From assembly GCF_018847975.1 (NCBI RefSeq), contig NZ_CP072597.1, positions 62,001-126,000 on the forward strand: a stretch of DNA of 64,000 nt. Direction: 5' to 3'. Shown one piece after another: positions 9,182 to 19,603 of the stretch (its first letter is position 1; each line of letters opens with the position of its first letter). A program made the translations under genes and the position numbers. Below the pieces are notes generated by a model that saw nothing but the letters and a program-made list of their open reading frames with translations, searched no databases and was not told where the DNA came from. This DNA is from Lysobacter sp. K5869 (GTDB lineage: Bacteria > Pseudomonadota > Gammaproteobacteria > Xanthomonadales > Xanthomonadaceae).

Positions 9182-9250
9182 GCGCCGCGCGACGGCGGCG
9201 CGAGTGCCGCGCGCCGAAGCGCGGCGCGGTTGTCGGCGCGAGTCGGCGCA

Positions 9251-9281
9251 AAAAAAAACCCCGCCTCGCGGCGGGGTTTTT
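9251..9281. terminator. Bidirectional terminator between the MACPF operon and groEL
   Basis: CCCCGCC (9259-9265) pairs with GGCGGGG (9270-9276), flanked by an A run on the left and a T run on the right, so the stem works on both strands. It ends both the rightward MACPF operon and the leftward groESL transcript. Confidence 0.85.
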
Positions 9282-9308
9282 CGTTTCGCGCGAACGCGAA
9301 CGGCTGGA

Positions 9309-11098
<1,790 letters not shown>

Positions 11099-11101
11099 CA
11101 C

Positions 11102-11389
11102 TCAGCCCACGATCGCCAGAACGTCGTCTTCGCGCAGGACCTTGTACTCGACGCCGTCCTGCTTGTAGCTGCTGCCCGCGTACTGGCCGTAGATGACCTT
11201 GTCGCCGACCTTCAGCTGCGGCGCGCGCACGCTGCCGTTGTCCAGCGCCTTGCCCGGACCGACGGCGACGATTTCGCCCTTGGTCGACTTTTCCTTGGCG
11301 GCGTCGGGGATGATGATCCCGCCGGCGGAGACTTCGTCGGCTTCGATCGGCTTGACGACAACGCGGTCGTAGAGCGGCTTGAGATTCAT
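11102..11389 (-). CDS. groS: Co-chaperonin GroES
   Basis: A 95-residue co-chaperonin, the usual length. [16 protein letters not shown] at the start, the mobile-loop region with SAGGIIIPD, and KVIYGQYAG match the family. A heptamer caps the GroEL ring and closes the folding chamber. First gene of the groES-groEL operon; the ATG follows AGAGGT. A promoter and CIRCE operator lie 44-73 bases upstream of the start codon. Confidence 0.99.
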   Translation of the reverse strand: MNLKPLYDRVVVKPIEADEVSAGGIIIPDAAKEKSTKGEIVAVGPGKALDNGSVRAPQLKVGDKVIYGQYAGSSYKQDGVEYKVLREDDVLAIVG

Positions 11390-11432
11390 GGCGACCTCTG
11401 TAAGTAGTTGAATTGGTGGAGAAAGGGCGGAA

Positions 11433-11462
11433 ATTTTAGCAGTCGTTCGCGGCGAGTGCCAA
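11433..11462 (-). promoter_or_regulatory. groESL promoter with embedded CIRCE (HrcA) operator
   Basis: Read on the plus strand, TTAGCAGTC (11436-11444), a 9-base spacer and GAGTGCCAA (11454-11462) match the CIRCE consensus TTAGCACTC-N9-GAGTGCTAA with two mismatches. Read on the minus strand, the same bases give a sigma-70 promoter: TTGGCA (complement of 11457-11462), an 18-base spacer, then TAAAAT (complement of 11433-11438). A bound HrcA repressor would therefore cover the whole promoter. HrcA-CIRCE control of groESL is known in Xanthomonas. Confidence 0.85.
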
Positions 11463-11780
11463 TGCCGGGGACAAAAGCGCCCGGATCGACCGGGACTCGA
11501 CGGGAGATAAGGCGCCTCGGACGGGTTTCAAGGGGGGCGCGACGAATCCTGCGCCGGGTCGGTGACAGCCGTCGGACTGCGGGGGCTTCGGCGGGCGGGA
11601 AGGCGGTTGCGCCGGAGGCGTTCGACCGGCGTCCGTGGCCGGCGAATCCCCGGGCCGGCGGAGGCTGGCGAGCCCAGGCTCGGCGCGCTCTTATCGGGAT
11701 CGGCCCGGGTTCCAGACTTCAAAGGCCCGAGCGCCGCGGCCGCAGCCCGACGCATCCGCGCCCCGCGGCGCGGCGCCGGC
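11463..11780. other. Intergenic region upstream of groES
   Basis: About 320 bases between the groESL promoter and the end of the leftward AraC-type gene. I see no coding frame with family resemblance, no terminator with a U tract and no repeat family member. Confidence 0.5.
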
Positions 11781-12584
11781 TCACCCGCCCTGCAGATCGC
11801 GCAGGTACTGGCTCGGCGACGCCCCCAAATGGCGCCGGAACATCGCCGCGAACGCGCTGACGCTGTCGTAGCCCAGTTCCAGCGCCACCGCCGTCACCGC
11901 CTCGCCCGCCGCCAGCCGCTCCAGCGCCCGCAGCAGCCGCGCGCGCTGGCGCCATTGCAGCAGGCTGTAGCCGGTCTGGGCGGCGAAGCGGCGGGTCAGG
12001 CTGCGCTCGGACAGGTGCGCGACCTCGGCCCAGGCGGCCAGGCCGCGCGGGTCGGCCGGCCGGTCGGCCAGGGCGCGGGCGACCCGCAGCAGGCGCGGAT
12101 CCTCCGGCATCGGCAGGCCGAGCCGGTCGGGGCCGGCGCCGGCCGCGGCCAGGGCGATCTCGTCGAGCAGCACCCGCGCCAGCCGGTCCTGGGCCGGTTC
12201 CAGCCTCACCTGGACCGGCCACTGCGCCGCCCGTTCGACCGTCGCGCGCAACAACGGCGACACGGCCAGCGCACAGGGTTCAGCCGGCAACGCGGCGCAC
12301 GCCGCTTCGGCCACGTACACGCTCCAGCCGTCGAAGGCCGGCCCGTGCGAACGCAGCGAGTGCGGCTGCCGCGGCGGCACCCACACCGCGTCGCTGGCCG
12401 GCACCAGCCACACCCCGCGCGCGGTGCCCACGCTGAGCAAGCCGCGATGGGCGCCGAACAACTGGCCGCGCGCGTGCGCGTGCTCGGGCGTCTCGCGCAC
12501 GCCTTGCGCGCTCAGGCGCAGCGCGAGCAGGAACGGTGCGTCGACGGCGTCGAGACGTTCGCGCGCGAGCAAAGGATCGGACAT
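11781..12584 (-). CDS. AraC-family transcriptional regulator
   Basis: A 267-residue regulator. The N-terminal half (about 1-150) looks like a cupin-type ligand-sensing domain (HAHARGQL, WVPPRQPHSL). The C-terminal 100 residues carry the paired helix-turn-helix of the AraC/XylS family: LAAWAEVAHLSERSLTRRF and later AVALELGYDSVSAFAAMFRRHLG, ending in the family-typical PSQYLRDL. The start ATG at 12584 is the last that keeps the whole N-terminal domain. The divergent 84-residue protein at 12681 is the nearest candidate target. The effector cannot be inferred. Confidence 0.9.
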   Translation of the reverse strand: MSDPLLARERLDAVDAPFLLALRLSAQGVRETPEHAHARGQLFGAHRGLLSVGTARGVWLVPASDAVWVPPRQPHSLRSHGPAFDGWSVYVAEAACAALPAEPCALAVSPLLRATVERAAQWPVQVRLEPAQDRLARVLLDEIALAAAGAGPDRLGLPMPEDPRLLRVARALADRPADPRGLAAWAEVAHLSERSLTRRFAAQTGYSLLQWRQRARLLRALERLAAGEAVTAVALELGYDSVSAFAAMFRRHLGASPSQYLRDLQGG

Positions 12585-12680
12585 TGGCCGGAACGCGATG
12601 GCGGATGGCCGGGGCAACGTAGCAGAGCCGGCGCGCGCGGCCCAGCATGGGCGTCGCCCCCCCAACGCAGGAACCGCGGC

Positions 12681-12935
12681 ATGCGCGCTCAAGACATTCT
12701 TCCCGAACTGCAGAACGAAGTGCGCGTCGGCGGCCTCGTCGCGCGCAAAGGCTCGGTCGCCGCGTTTCTGGCCAACGCGCGCGTGCTGGCCGATCCGGCC
12801 GCGCCGGCCGAAGCGCGCGCGCAGGCCGAGCGCGATACGCGGGAGCTGTTGCCCGCGCTGCGCGCGCTGGGTTTGTTCGAGGTGATGGACGTGCGCGATC
12901 CGCGGGTGCGCGCGTGGGTGGACGCGCAGCCGTAA
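12681..12935 (+). CDS. Hypothetical protein, 84 residues
   Basis: A short, mostly helical, soluble protein (MRAQDILPEL start; helices rich in Ala, Arg and Glu) with no signal peptide, cysteine or known motif. AGGAA sits ten bases before the ATG. It is divergent from the AraC-type regulator, with about 95 bases between, so it may be its target. Followed by a pair of REP repeats that mark the end of the transcript. Confidence 0.65.
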   Translation: MRAQDILPELQNEVRVGGLVARKGSVAAFLANARVLADPAAPAEARAQAERDTRELLPALRALGLFEVMDVRDPRVRAWVDAQP

Positions 12936-12963
12936 CCGCATCTCGCGCAGGCGGCCGCCCCCC

Positions 12964-13105
12964 CTGTAGGAGCGGCGCGAGCCGCGACCGCGACACCGCA
13001 TACGCCGGCGCCACTCGACCCGCGCGTGCAGGTTTCCGGACTCCATGCCGGTCGCGCCGGAGCGTGCGGTGTCGCAGTCGCGGCTCGCGCCGCTCCTACA
13101 AGGGG
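12964..13105. repeat. Inverted pair of REP elements
   Basis: A forward copy of the GTAGGAGCGGCGCGAGCC family at 12964-12992 and an inverted copy at 13073-13105 enclose about 80 bases. Head-to-head REP pairs of this type sit at the 3' ends of genes throughout the window. Confidence 0.85.
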
Positions 13106-13221
13106 CAACCGCGGCTACATCGCGCGCATTCATCCGATCACCGCATCGGCATGACGCCTCCGCATGACGACTCCGTGGTATCTACTGCGCTGCATCTCCC
13201 AGCCCATCGCCAGGAATCCCC

Positions 13222-13593
13222 ATGTCCGCCACCTCCCCCGCCCGCATCGCCGCCTCGCTCGCCGAACTGTGGTCGCCGCGCGTCGTCGCCGAAGTCGACG
13301 ACGCCTACGTCAAGGTCGCGCGCGTGCACGGCACGCTCGCCTGGCACGCGCACGCCGACGAGGACGAAATGTTCTACGTGCTCAAGGGCCGGCTGCGCAT
13401 CGAGATGGAAGAGCGCACGGTCGAACTCGGCGAAGGCGAGTTGTTCGTCGTGCCCAAGGGCGTGCGCCACAACCCGGTCGCCGACGAGGAATGCCATCTG
13501 CTGCTGATCGAGCGCAAGAGCACGCTGCACACCGGCGATGTGGCGACCGAGAAGACGCGCTCGATCGACGAGCAGTTGCGGCCGGTGGAGTGA
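13222..13593 (+). CDS. Cupin-domain protein
   Basis: A 123-residue single-domain cupin. The two metal-site motifs are present: WHAHADEDEMFYVLKG near residues 41-56 (His, His, Glu ligands) and FVVPKGVRHNP near 75-85 (His ligand). Small stand-alone cupins of this kind bind a metal and may be dioxygenases, isomerases or sensors; the sequence does not say which. No signal peptide, so cytoplasmic. It stands alone between the REP pair and a gap. Confidence 0.88.
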   Translation: MSATSPARIAASLAELWSPRVVAEVDDAYVKVARVHGTLAWHAHADEDEMFYVLKGRLRIEMEERTVELGEGELFVVPKGVRHNPVADEECHLLLIERKSTLHTGDVATEKTRSIDEQLRPVE

Positions 13594-14189
13594 GGCGTCG
13601 CTCCGAACCGGAGCGACAACATTCTCGCGGCCGAGCATTCGCGCGGCCGCCAACGATTCGTTGCGAGGCCGGCAGTTCGGCGGCGATGAGCGCGGCTCGC
13701 GCGCTGCGTCCCGAACACCGACGGAACGCTGACCCGAACGCGTCCGTGGAACGCTCTCGGGTCCGACGCCTTCCGCTCCGCGGCGGCATCCGCACCAACG
13801 AGCGGTGGCCCCCCCCCGCCAACGAAACGAACCCGCAAAAGAAAAGAGCGCGTCCCGTGGAACGCGCTCTTTGGTGCGGAGACGGCAGTCCTACGCATGG
13901 CGCTCTCCCGCGCCCTTTCCCCCGAACCGACGTCGTGTCGTGAGCCGACGTCCGTATCAGCGTGCGGCCATCTTCCGAAGTCCTTCCTACACTTGCCACT
14001 CACATTTACGCGCCGGAACGCTACTTCCGTTAGCTCGAACGCTTGTTCGAGCCGGCAAGCTCTTGTAATCATTGCCTCGCCACCGCGGCGACGACAGCGA
14101 AAGCGCACAGGCTCCGGCGTCTATCGCTCACCCTGCGACTATCGGTAGCAAGCCGCTGAAAACCCCTGAAATTCTGCGCAGGAGGTCAC
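13594..14189. other. Gap of about 600 bases
   Basis: Between the cupin gene and the Xre-type regulator. It holds one strong symmetrical hairpin at 13843-13872 and a lower-GC stretch from about 13970 to 14180 that probably carries the promoter of the regulator. I checked for a 5S rRNA or tRNA and saw none. Confidence 0.5.
13843..13872. terminator. Symmetrical terminator-like hairpin
   Basis: AAAGAGCGCGT (13843-13853) pairs perfectly with ACGCGCTCTTT (13862-13872) around an 8-base loop. Short A and T runs end the stem, so it could terminate in either direction. It lies 250 bases after the cupin gene. Confidence 0.6.
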
Positions 14190-14600
14190 ATGACGCCACA
14201 GCAGCGCATCCGTCTGGCCCGCCGCCACGCCGGCCTTTCCCAGGCCGCGCTCGGCGCCGCCGTCGGGGTCCAGCGCAGCGCGGTCGGGCATTGGGAATCG
14301 GCCCAGGGCAAGTTTCCCAGCGTCACCCACCTGCGCGAAGTCGCGCTCGCCACCAGCGTGCAGTTCGAATGGCTGGCGACCGGGCGCGGGCGCATGAACC
14401 TGTCGGCCGACACGGCGATGGATTCGGTCGCCGCCGCCGACGCGCTGTTGATCGACGACGCACTGGAACTGCGCCTGATCGCCGCGTTCCGCGAAGCGCC
14501 GGCGCGCGCGCGGGTGCCGCTGGTGGAAATCGCCGAGCAATTGGCGCAATCGCGCACCGGCCGCAGCCGCGCCTTGGGCAAGGCGCGCGGCGGCGCGTGA
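14190..14600 (+). CDS. Xre-family helix-turn-helix regulator
   Basis: A 136-residue protein with an N-terminal Cro/CI-type helix-turn-helix at about residues 7-60 (IRLARRHAGLSQAALGAAVG, then VQRSAVGHWESAQG). The remaining alanine-rich helices may mediate dimerisation. AGGAGGT sits six bases before the ATG, a very strong ribosome-binding site. There is no phage or toxin-antitoxin partner beside it, so the target is unknown. Confidence 0.88.
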   Translation: MTPQQRIRLARRHAGLSQAALGAAVGVQRSAVGHWESAQGKFPSVTHLREVALATSVQFEWLATGRGRMNLSADTAMDSVAAADALLIDDALELRLIAAFREAPARARVPLVEIAEQLAQSRTGRSRALGKARGGA

Positions 14601-14817
14601 CCGGCGGCAAGCGCGGGCAGTGCCCGCGGTCGCAATCGGATTCGTCATTGCGCGACCCGGGTCGCGCTTTTCCTGTCCGCCGATGGCCGCGCGTCGCGGG
14701 CGATGTCACAAAGGCTGGATAGACTCGAACGCGCGTCCTGGGGAGGGCGCGTCGTCACCCCGTCGATCGCCGCCTCCTGCACGCGGCCGCGCGACGCCAA
14801 TCACAAGGAGCCGTTTG

Positions 14818-16620
14818 ATGCGCAAGTCAGTTTCTGGCTGTTCTCTCGTTTCGCGTGTGCGCCGCGCCAGCGCGCTGTCCCTCGCCGTCGCCGCGCTGCT
14901 GCCGTCGATGGCCTCGGCCGCGGTGTTCGTCAACGAATTCCATTACGACGACGCCACGTCTTCCGGCGACGTCGGCGAGCGCATCGAAGTGGTGGCCACG
15001 GCCGGCGAAACCCTCAGCGACTACCGCATCGTGCTCTACAACGGCTCCACCCCGTCTGCGGCGACCCAGTACGACAGCGACCTGCTGCCGGCCGGCAATC
15101 TGGTGACCTGCGGCGGCACCGTGCGCATTTCCACCCTGAGCTACCCCACCAACGGTTTGCAGAACGGCCCCAACGACGGCTTCGCCCTGGTCGACGGCGC
15201 CGGCAACGTGGTCCAGTTTCTCAGCTACGAAGGCCAGATCACCGCCAGCGGCGGCGCGGCCTCGGGCAAGACCAGCGTCAACCTGCCGGTGTCCGAATCC
15301 GGCTCCACCGCGGCCGGCACCTCGCTGCAGCTGTCGGGCAACGGCAGCCAGTATTCGAACTTCGCCTGGCAGAACTCGGCCACCCAGACCTTCGGCGCCT
15401 GCAACAACGGCCAGACCTTCACCGGCGCGCCGGCCAACACGCCGCCGAGCGTGGTCTCGACCGTGCCCAGCGCCGGCGCGACCAACTTCCCGGCCGCCGG
15501 CGACCTGTCGGTCAACTTCAGCGAAGCGGTGAGCCTGGCCGCCGGCGCGCTGACTCTGCAGTGCGCGACCTCCGGCGCGGTGACCCTGACCTACCCGGCC
15601 AGCGGCACCGCCATCACCGCGTCCACCGGCACCGCGCTGCACGCCGGCGAGGCCTGCACCTTCACCGTGGTGGCGAGCAAGGTCGCCGACAGCGGCGGCG
15701 CCGCGCCGGCCGCCAACACCGTGGTCAACTTCAACGTCGCCAGCGGCGGCGGCACGCCGACCGGCTACTACAGCCACGTCAACACCTCCAGCGCCAGCCA
15801 GCTGCGCTGCTCGCTGCACGAGACGATCAAGGGCCACACGGTCTATCCGTACAGCGGCGGCACCACCAACACCTGGAGCATCCTGGAGATCGCCGACGAG
15901 GATCCGAACAACTCCGGCCGCATCCTCGACGCCTACCGCAACCGCAGCTACGTCAAGGTCAGCGACCGCGCCGGCAGCGGCAGCGGCCTGAAGTACAACC
16001 GCGAGCACAGCTGGCCGAACTCGCTGGGCTTCGGCACCACCACCGGCGACAAGGGCTTGCCGAACGCGCCGTACACCGACACCCACATGCTGTATCTGAC
16101 CGACTCGGCCTACAACGCCGACCGCGGCAACAAGCCCTACGCCAACTGCTCGCTGAGCAGCGGCTGCGGCGAGCGCGTCACCGAGGTCAACAACGGCAGC
16201 GGCGGCGGCAGCGGTTCCTATCCGGGCAACTCGAACTGGTTCAAGACGCCCGACGGCAACGGCGGTTCGTTCGAGGTGTGGGGCAAGCGCAAGGGCGACA
16301 TGGCGCGCGCGGTGATGTACATGGCGATCCGCTACGAAGGCGGCGCCGACGCCAACACCGGGCAGAGCGAGCCGGACCTGGAGCTGACCGACGACCGCAG
16401 CAAGATCGTCATCACCTCGTCCTCGCCGGCCTACATGGGCTTGCTGAGCACGCTGCTGCAGTGGCATCAGGCCGACCCGCCGGACGCCGCGGAAAAGGCC
16501 CGCAACGAAGTGGTCTTCAGCTTCCAGGGCAACCGCAATCCGTTCATCGACCACCCGGAATGGGCGACTTCGGCGTTGTTCACTTCGGCGAAGCCGGCGA
16601 GCTGCCAGTTGATTCCGTGA
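14818..16620 (+). CDS. Secreted modular endonuclease I
   Basis: A 600-residue exported nuclease. Order: signal peptide ending MASA near residue 39; a lamin-tail-like domain of about 150 residues opening VFVNEFHYDD; an SbsA-type Ig-like domain at about 205-300 (SVVSTVPSAGATN); then an EndA/NucM-type endonuclease I domain from about 320. The catalytic block YNREHSWPNSLGF contains His397, with the downstream DTHMLYLTDSAYNADRGNKPY segment of the family. These enzymes cut DNA and RNA without sequence preference outside the cell, for nutrition, biofilm turnover or defence. The ATG at 14818 follows AAGGAG and begins the signal peptide. A strong terminator follows. Confidence 0.92.
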   Translation: MRKSVSGCSLVSRVRRASALSLAVAALLPSMASAAVFVNEFHYDDATSSGDVGERIEVVATAGETLSDYRIVLYNGSTPSAATQYDSDLLPAGNLVTCGGTVRISTLSYPTNGLQNGPNDGFALVDGAGNVVQFLSYEGQITASGGAASGKTSVNLPVSESGSTAAGTSLQLSGNGSQYSNFAWQNSATQTFGACNNGQTFTGAPANTPPSVVSTVPSAGATNFPAAGDLSVNFSEAVSLAAGALTLQCATSGAVTLTYPASGTAITASTGTALHAGEACTFTVVASKVADSGGAAPAANTVVNFNVASGGGTPTGYYSHVNTSSASQLRCSLHETIKGHTVYPYSGGTTNTWSILEIADEDPNNSGRILDAYRNRSYVKVSDRAGSGSGLKYNREHSWPNSLGFGTTTGDKGLPNAPYTDTHMLYLTDSAYNADRGNKPYANCSLSSGCGERVTEVNNGSGGGSGSYPGNSNWFKTPDGNGGSFEVWGKRKGDMARAVMYMAIRYEGGADANTGQSEPDLELTDDRSKIVITSSSPAYMGLLSTLLQWHQADPPDAAEKARNEVVFSFQGNRNPFIDHPEWATSALFTSAKPASCQLIP

Positions 16621-16643
16621 TCGTTCGCTGATCGACGGTAACG

Positions 16644-16677
16644 ACGAACGCCCGCATTCGCGGGCGTTCGTTTTTTT
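16644..16677 (+). terminator. Rho-independent terminator of the endonuclease gene
   Basis: ACGAACGCCCG (16644-16654) pairs with CGGGCGTTCGT (16661-16671) around a six-base loop, followed directly by a run of seven T. Confidence 0.92.
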
Positions 16678-17001
16678 GTGGTCGCCGCGGCAGTTGCGGC
16701 GGCTACCGCGGTTGCGATGGTTGCGATGGTTGCGATGCCGAGTTTGAATCCAGGCGCGAAGCGAGCATCCGCAATCGCGTTGCATCGCATCGCCTCCCGC
16801 GCTAGCGCAGCGCGCTCCGCCCCTCAACACCGCCCGGCAAACACCGATTGCCAGCGCCCCACCCGCCGTCATCCCCGCGAACGCGGGGATCCAGGGCTTC
16901 ATCCAGGCATAAGCCGCGAAACCTCACGCAACGCCAGCGCCCAAAAAGAAACGCCGCCGCGAGCCGCGACGGCGCATCAGGAAACCACGCAACGCCCCGC
17001 C
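16678..17001. other. Intergenic region with short repeats
   Basis: About 320 bases. Near 16714-16738 the word GGTTGCGAT is repeated in tandem about three times. At 16868-16893 there is a variant of the second REP family (TCATCCCCGCGAACGCGGGGAT). No gene is apparent; it separates the convergent endonuclease and ankyrin genes. Confidence 0.6.
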
Positions 17002-17793
17002 TCAGCTCTGCACGCCGTCCTCGATCGCGATGTGGTGCGCGCGCAGCCAATCCTGGATCGCGTTCAGATCGCGCTTGGCCTCGCCCTTGAGCAGGCGTTC
17101 GTCGCCCATGTACAGATAGCGCTGGAACGTCGCGCCCGCGCGGTCGCGCGCATGCGGGTCGGCGCCGGCTTTCAGGAACGCCAGCACCGACGCGGTGTCG
17201 TTGATCTGCGCCGCCAGCAGCAGCGCGGTGCCGCCCTGGCGGTCGGCCGCGCCGAGGTCGGCGCCGGCGCGCAGCAGCCGTTCGATGTTGTCCTGGCGCC
17301 GCGCCTTCAGCGCCGAAAACAGCGGCGGCGCGCGGTTCACCGCGTTCGGCGTGTTGGCGTCGGCGCCGTCGGCGAGCAAGCGTTCGAGGAAGTATTCGCT
17401 GGAGGATTCGGCCGCGGTGTGCAGCGCGCTGGCGCCGGCTTCGTCGTGGCGGCGGTAATCCGCGCCGGCCTTCAACAGCGCGTCGAAGCCGGAGCGGCTG
17501 CCGCTGCGGATCGCCCATTGCAGCAGCGTGGTGCCGTGTTCGCCCTGGGCGTTGGGATTGCCGCCGGCGGCGATGAGTTCGCGCAGCAGTTGGGTGTCGC
17601 CCTCGCGCACCGCCTCGGCCAACTGGGCGTTGCCGCTGGCGGCGAAGATCTTCTGGGTCATCGGATCGGGTCCTTGTCGTGCGCAGGCGGCGCAAGCGGC
17701 CAGCATCAACGCGCCGAGCAACGCGGCGCGCGGCGCCGACAGCGGCCGGCGCGCGACGCGGGGTTCGGCGGGAAGTCGGCGGGAAGTCGGCAT
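17002..17793 (-). CDS. Ankyrin-repeat lipoprotein, possible immunity protein
   Basis: A 263-residue protein with a lipoprotein signal (LGALMLAAC, lipidated cysteine near residue 35) followed by about five ankyrin repeats, for example LLRELIAAGGNPNAQGEHG, ALLKAGADYRRHDEAG and RLLADGADANTPN. The start ATG at 17793 was chosen because it gives a proper signal peptide. Ankyrin repeats bind proteins, and the lipid anchor puts this one in the periplasm or outer membrane. It lies downstream of the lipase-fold gene on the same strand with about 150 bases between. Lipoproteins after secreted phospholipases are often immunity proteins; here this is inference from context. Confidence 0.85.
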   Translation of the reverse strand: MPTSRRLPAEPRVARRPLSAPRAALLGALMLAACAACARQGPDPMTQKIFAASGNAQLAEAVREGDTQLLRELIAAGGNPNAQGEHGTTLLQWAIRSGSRSGFDALLKAGADYRRHDEAGASALHTAAESSSEYFLERLLADGADANTPNAVNRAPPLFSALKARRQDNIERLLRAGADLGAADRQGGTALLLAAQINDTASVLAFLKAGADPHARDRAGATFQRYLYMGDERLLKGEAKRDLNAIQDWLRAHHIAIEDGVQS

Positions 17794-17944
17794 GGGCTCA
17801 GCATAGGTCAGCGTTCGCGACGGCCGCAACGCGGCGGCCGTGCGCGTTCGCGCGATGCGCGCGCCCGGGGCGGCGCGGATGCGCGGCGGGCTCGGGCTCG
17901 GGATCTGGATCTGGATCGAGATCGGAACCGGCGCACGCGCCGGT

Positions 17945-19444
17945 TCAGAACCAGCTCTTGACCCAGTTCACGCCGGACTCGACGCCGTCGCTGATGCCCT
18001 GGCCCACGTCGCCGGCCAGATCGACCACGCCCTCGCTGACCGTGCCCAGGCCGTCGGCCACCCACTCCACCGTGTCGCCGCCGAATTCGGCGACCGTGTC
18101 GACCACCTCGCCGGTGCCCTCGACCACGCTGGCCAGACCGTTGAACGGCGTCTCCAGTCCGGTGAACTCGCCCAGGTCGCGCAGTACGCCGCCGCCGAAG
18201 TTGGTCACGTCGGTGGACAGGTCGCCGATCAGATTGAGCGTGCCCTTGCCCATGTCGCCGACGGCGTTGAAGCCGCCTTCGATCACGTCGCCGGCGATGT
18301 CGAAGCTGCCTTCGACGTAATCGCCCTGGGCGAACTTGGTGTCGATGGTGGTGTTGATGTCGTCGACCTTGTTGGAGACGTCGTCGATCACGTCGCTGAC
18401 CATTCCCGAGCCGTTCTCCAGGATGCTGCCGACGCCGTTGAAGACGAATTCGGCGCCGCGTTCCAGGGTCTTGTCTTCGAGCTTGTCGCCGTTGAAGAAC
18501 AGGCCGTCGGGGCGGTACGGGGTTTCGCTGCGCAGCGCCTCGACATACGACGCGCCGTCGCCGCCGCCGCCGTGGGTGGCGGCCGGATCGAACGGCGAGA
18601 TGCCGTCGGGGATGTCGACGCGGAACTCGCGGCCGACCGCATTCGGCGCCATGTTGAGGATCGGCACGTCCTGCTGGACGGTGTTGAGCGGTTCGTAGTT
18701 CACCACGTAGCGGCGGATCTGGCCGCTGTCGGAGACCTCGCCGCGCACCGCGTTGGGGTTGAAGCCCATGTCCTCGAGCGTGTCGTTGCTCAGGCCGGAG
18801 GAATTGAAGGTGACGCCGGCCGAATCGGTGGCCAAGGTCGCCGCCGAAGCGAGGCCGCCGCCGAGCGACTGCCCGGCGAAGGCGACGTTGCCGTCGCCGA
18901 ACACCGCCTCGGCGCGGCGGCCCAGCGCCATCGCCTGGCTGTATTCCTGGGTCTGGAAGCCGGCGCCCTGGCCGAGGTTGTCGTCGGAGTCGCCGCCCTC
19001 GCCCACGCCCCAGTCGTTGGTGCCGGCGAAGGCGACCACGTACTGGCCCTTGTCGTTCTGGTAGATCGCCGCGCGGAAGCCGCTTTGCGGGTCTTCCAGT
19101 TCGGACGGGTCGATCGGAATCTCGCGGCCCTGGTTGTCGACCAGATGATCGCCCTGCGGTTGCAGGCGGTCCCAGCCGGCGGCTTCGAGCTCGGCGCCGG
19201 ACTTGGTGCCGGTGGCGGCGGCGTTGCCGGTCGCGTCGGCGGGAATCTGGGTGTAGACGTCGTTGGCCATCTGCGCGAACTGCAGATCGGTGCCCTGCTT
19301 CGGGTCCTTGCCGGCGATCTGCCCGGCGAAGCTGCCGTCGCCGTGCGGCAACGGATCGGGCTTCGGCGGCGGCGGCGGCGGCGGGGGAGGCGGCGGCGGC
19401 GGGTTGTAGCGGACCGCGAAGTCGCCGAACCGATCGTAGATCAT
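17945..19444 (-). CDS. Lipase-fold protein with polyproline N-terminus, possible secreted effector
   Basis: A 499-residue protein with no signal peptide. After 13 residues comes a run of 13 prolines, then an alpha/beta hydrolase domain at about 35-330: FAGTNDWG and the nucleophile elbow GQSLGGG with Ser193, the arrangement of class 3 and Mbeg1-like lipases. From about residue 330 to the end the sequence is a string of short amphipathic repeats rich in Gly, Asp and Val (pattern VxDxxGDVxxGG), of unknown fold. AGGGG precedes the ATG at 19444. Lack of a signal peptide with a phospholipase-type active site suggests a specialised export route, but no secretion genes are nearby. Followed by the ankyrin lipoprotein on the same strand. 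Confidence 0.8.
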   Translation of the reverse strand: MIYDRFGDFAVRYNPPPPPPPPPPPPPKPDPLPHGDGSFAGQIAGKDPKQGTDLQFAQMANDVYTQIPADATGNAAATGTKSGAELEAAGWDRLQPQGDHLVDNQGREIPIDPSELEDPQSGFRAAIYQNDKGQYVVAFAGTNDWGVGEGGDSDDNLGQGAGFQTQEYSQAMALGRRAEAVFGDGNVAFAGQSLGGGLASAATLATDSAGVTFNSSGLSNDTLEDMGFNPNAVRGEVSDSGQIRRYVVNYEPLNTVQQDVPILNMAPNAVGREFRVDIPDGISPFDPAATHGGGGDGASYVEALRSETPYRPDGLFFNGDKLEDKTLERGAEFVFNGVGSILENGSGMVSDVIDDVSNKVDDINTTIDTKFAQGDYVEGSFDIAGDVIEGGFNAVGDMGKGTLNLIGDLSTDVTNFGGGVLRDLGEFTGLETPFNGLASVVEGTGEVVDTVAEFGGDTVEWVADGLGTVSEGVVDLAGDVGQGISDGVESGVNWVKSWF

Positions 19445-19603
19445 GGTCTTGTCCCCTGCTCGATAGCGTATGGCTACCATGCGCCCGCGCATCGGGGGAC
19501 GGAAAGCTGGGACGGACCCTAGGCAAAACCGCGCCGGACGGGCGTTTCGCCCCTCCGGCACGCGCGGCCTAGGGTTGGCCGCAGGTCGTCGCCTGTTCAG
19601 GAT

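Noticed and set aside
13594..14189. 5S rRNA or tRNA in the gap after the cupin gene
   Set aside because: The region has one symmetrical hairpin but no cloverleaf and no conserved 5S segments.
17945..19444. Lipase-fold protein as a Xanthomonas-type type IV secretion effector
   Set aside because: Its C-terminus shows neither the conserved motifs nor the glutamine-rich end of the XVIPCD signal.
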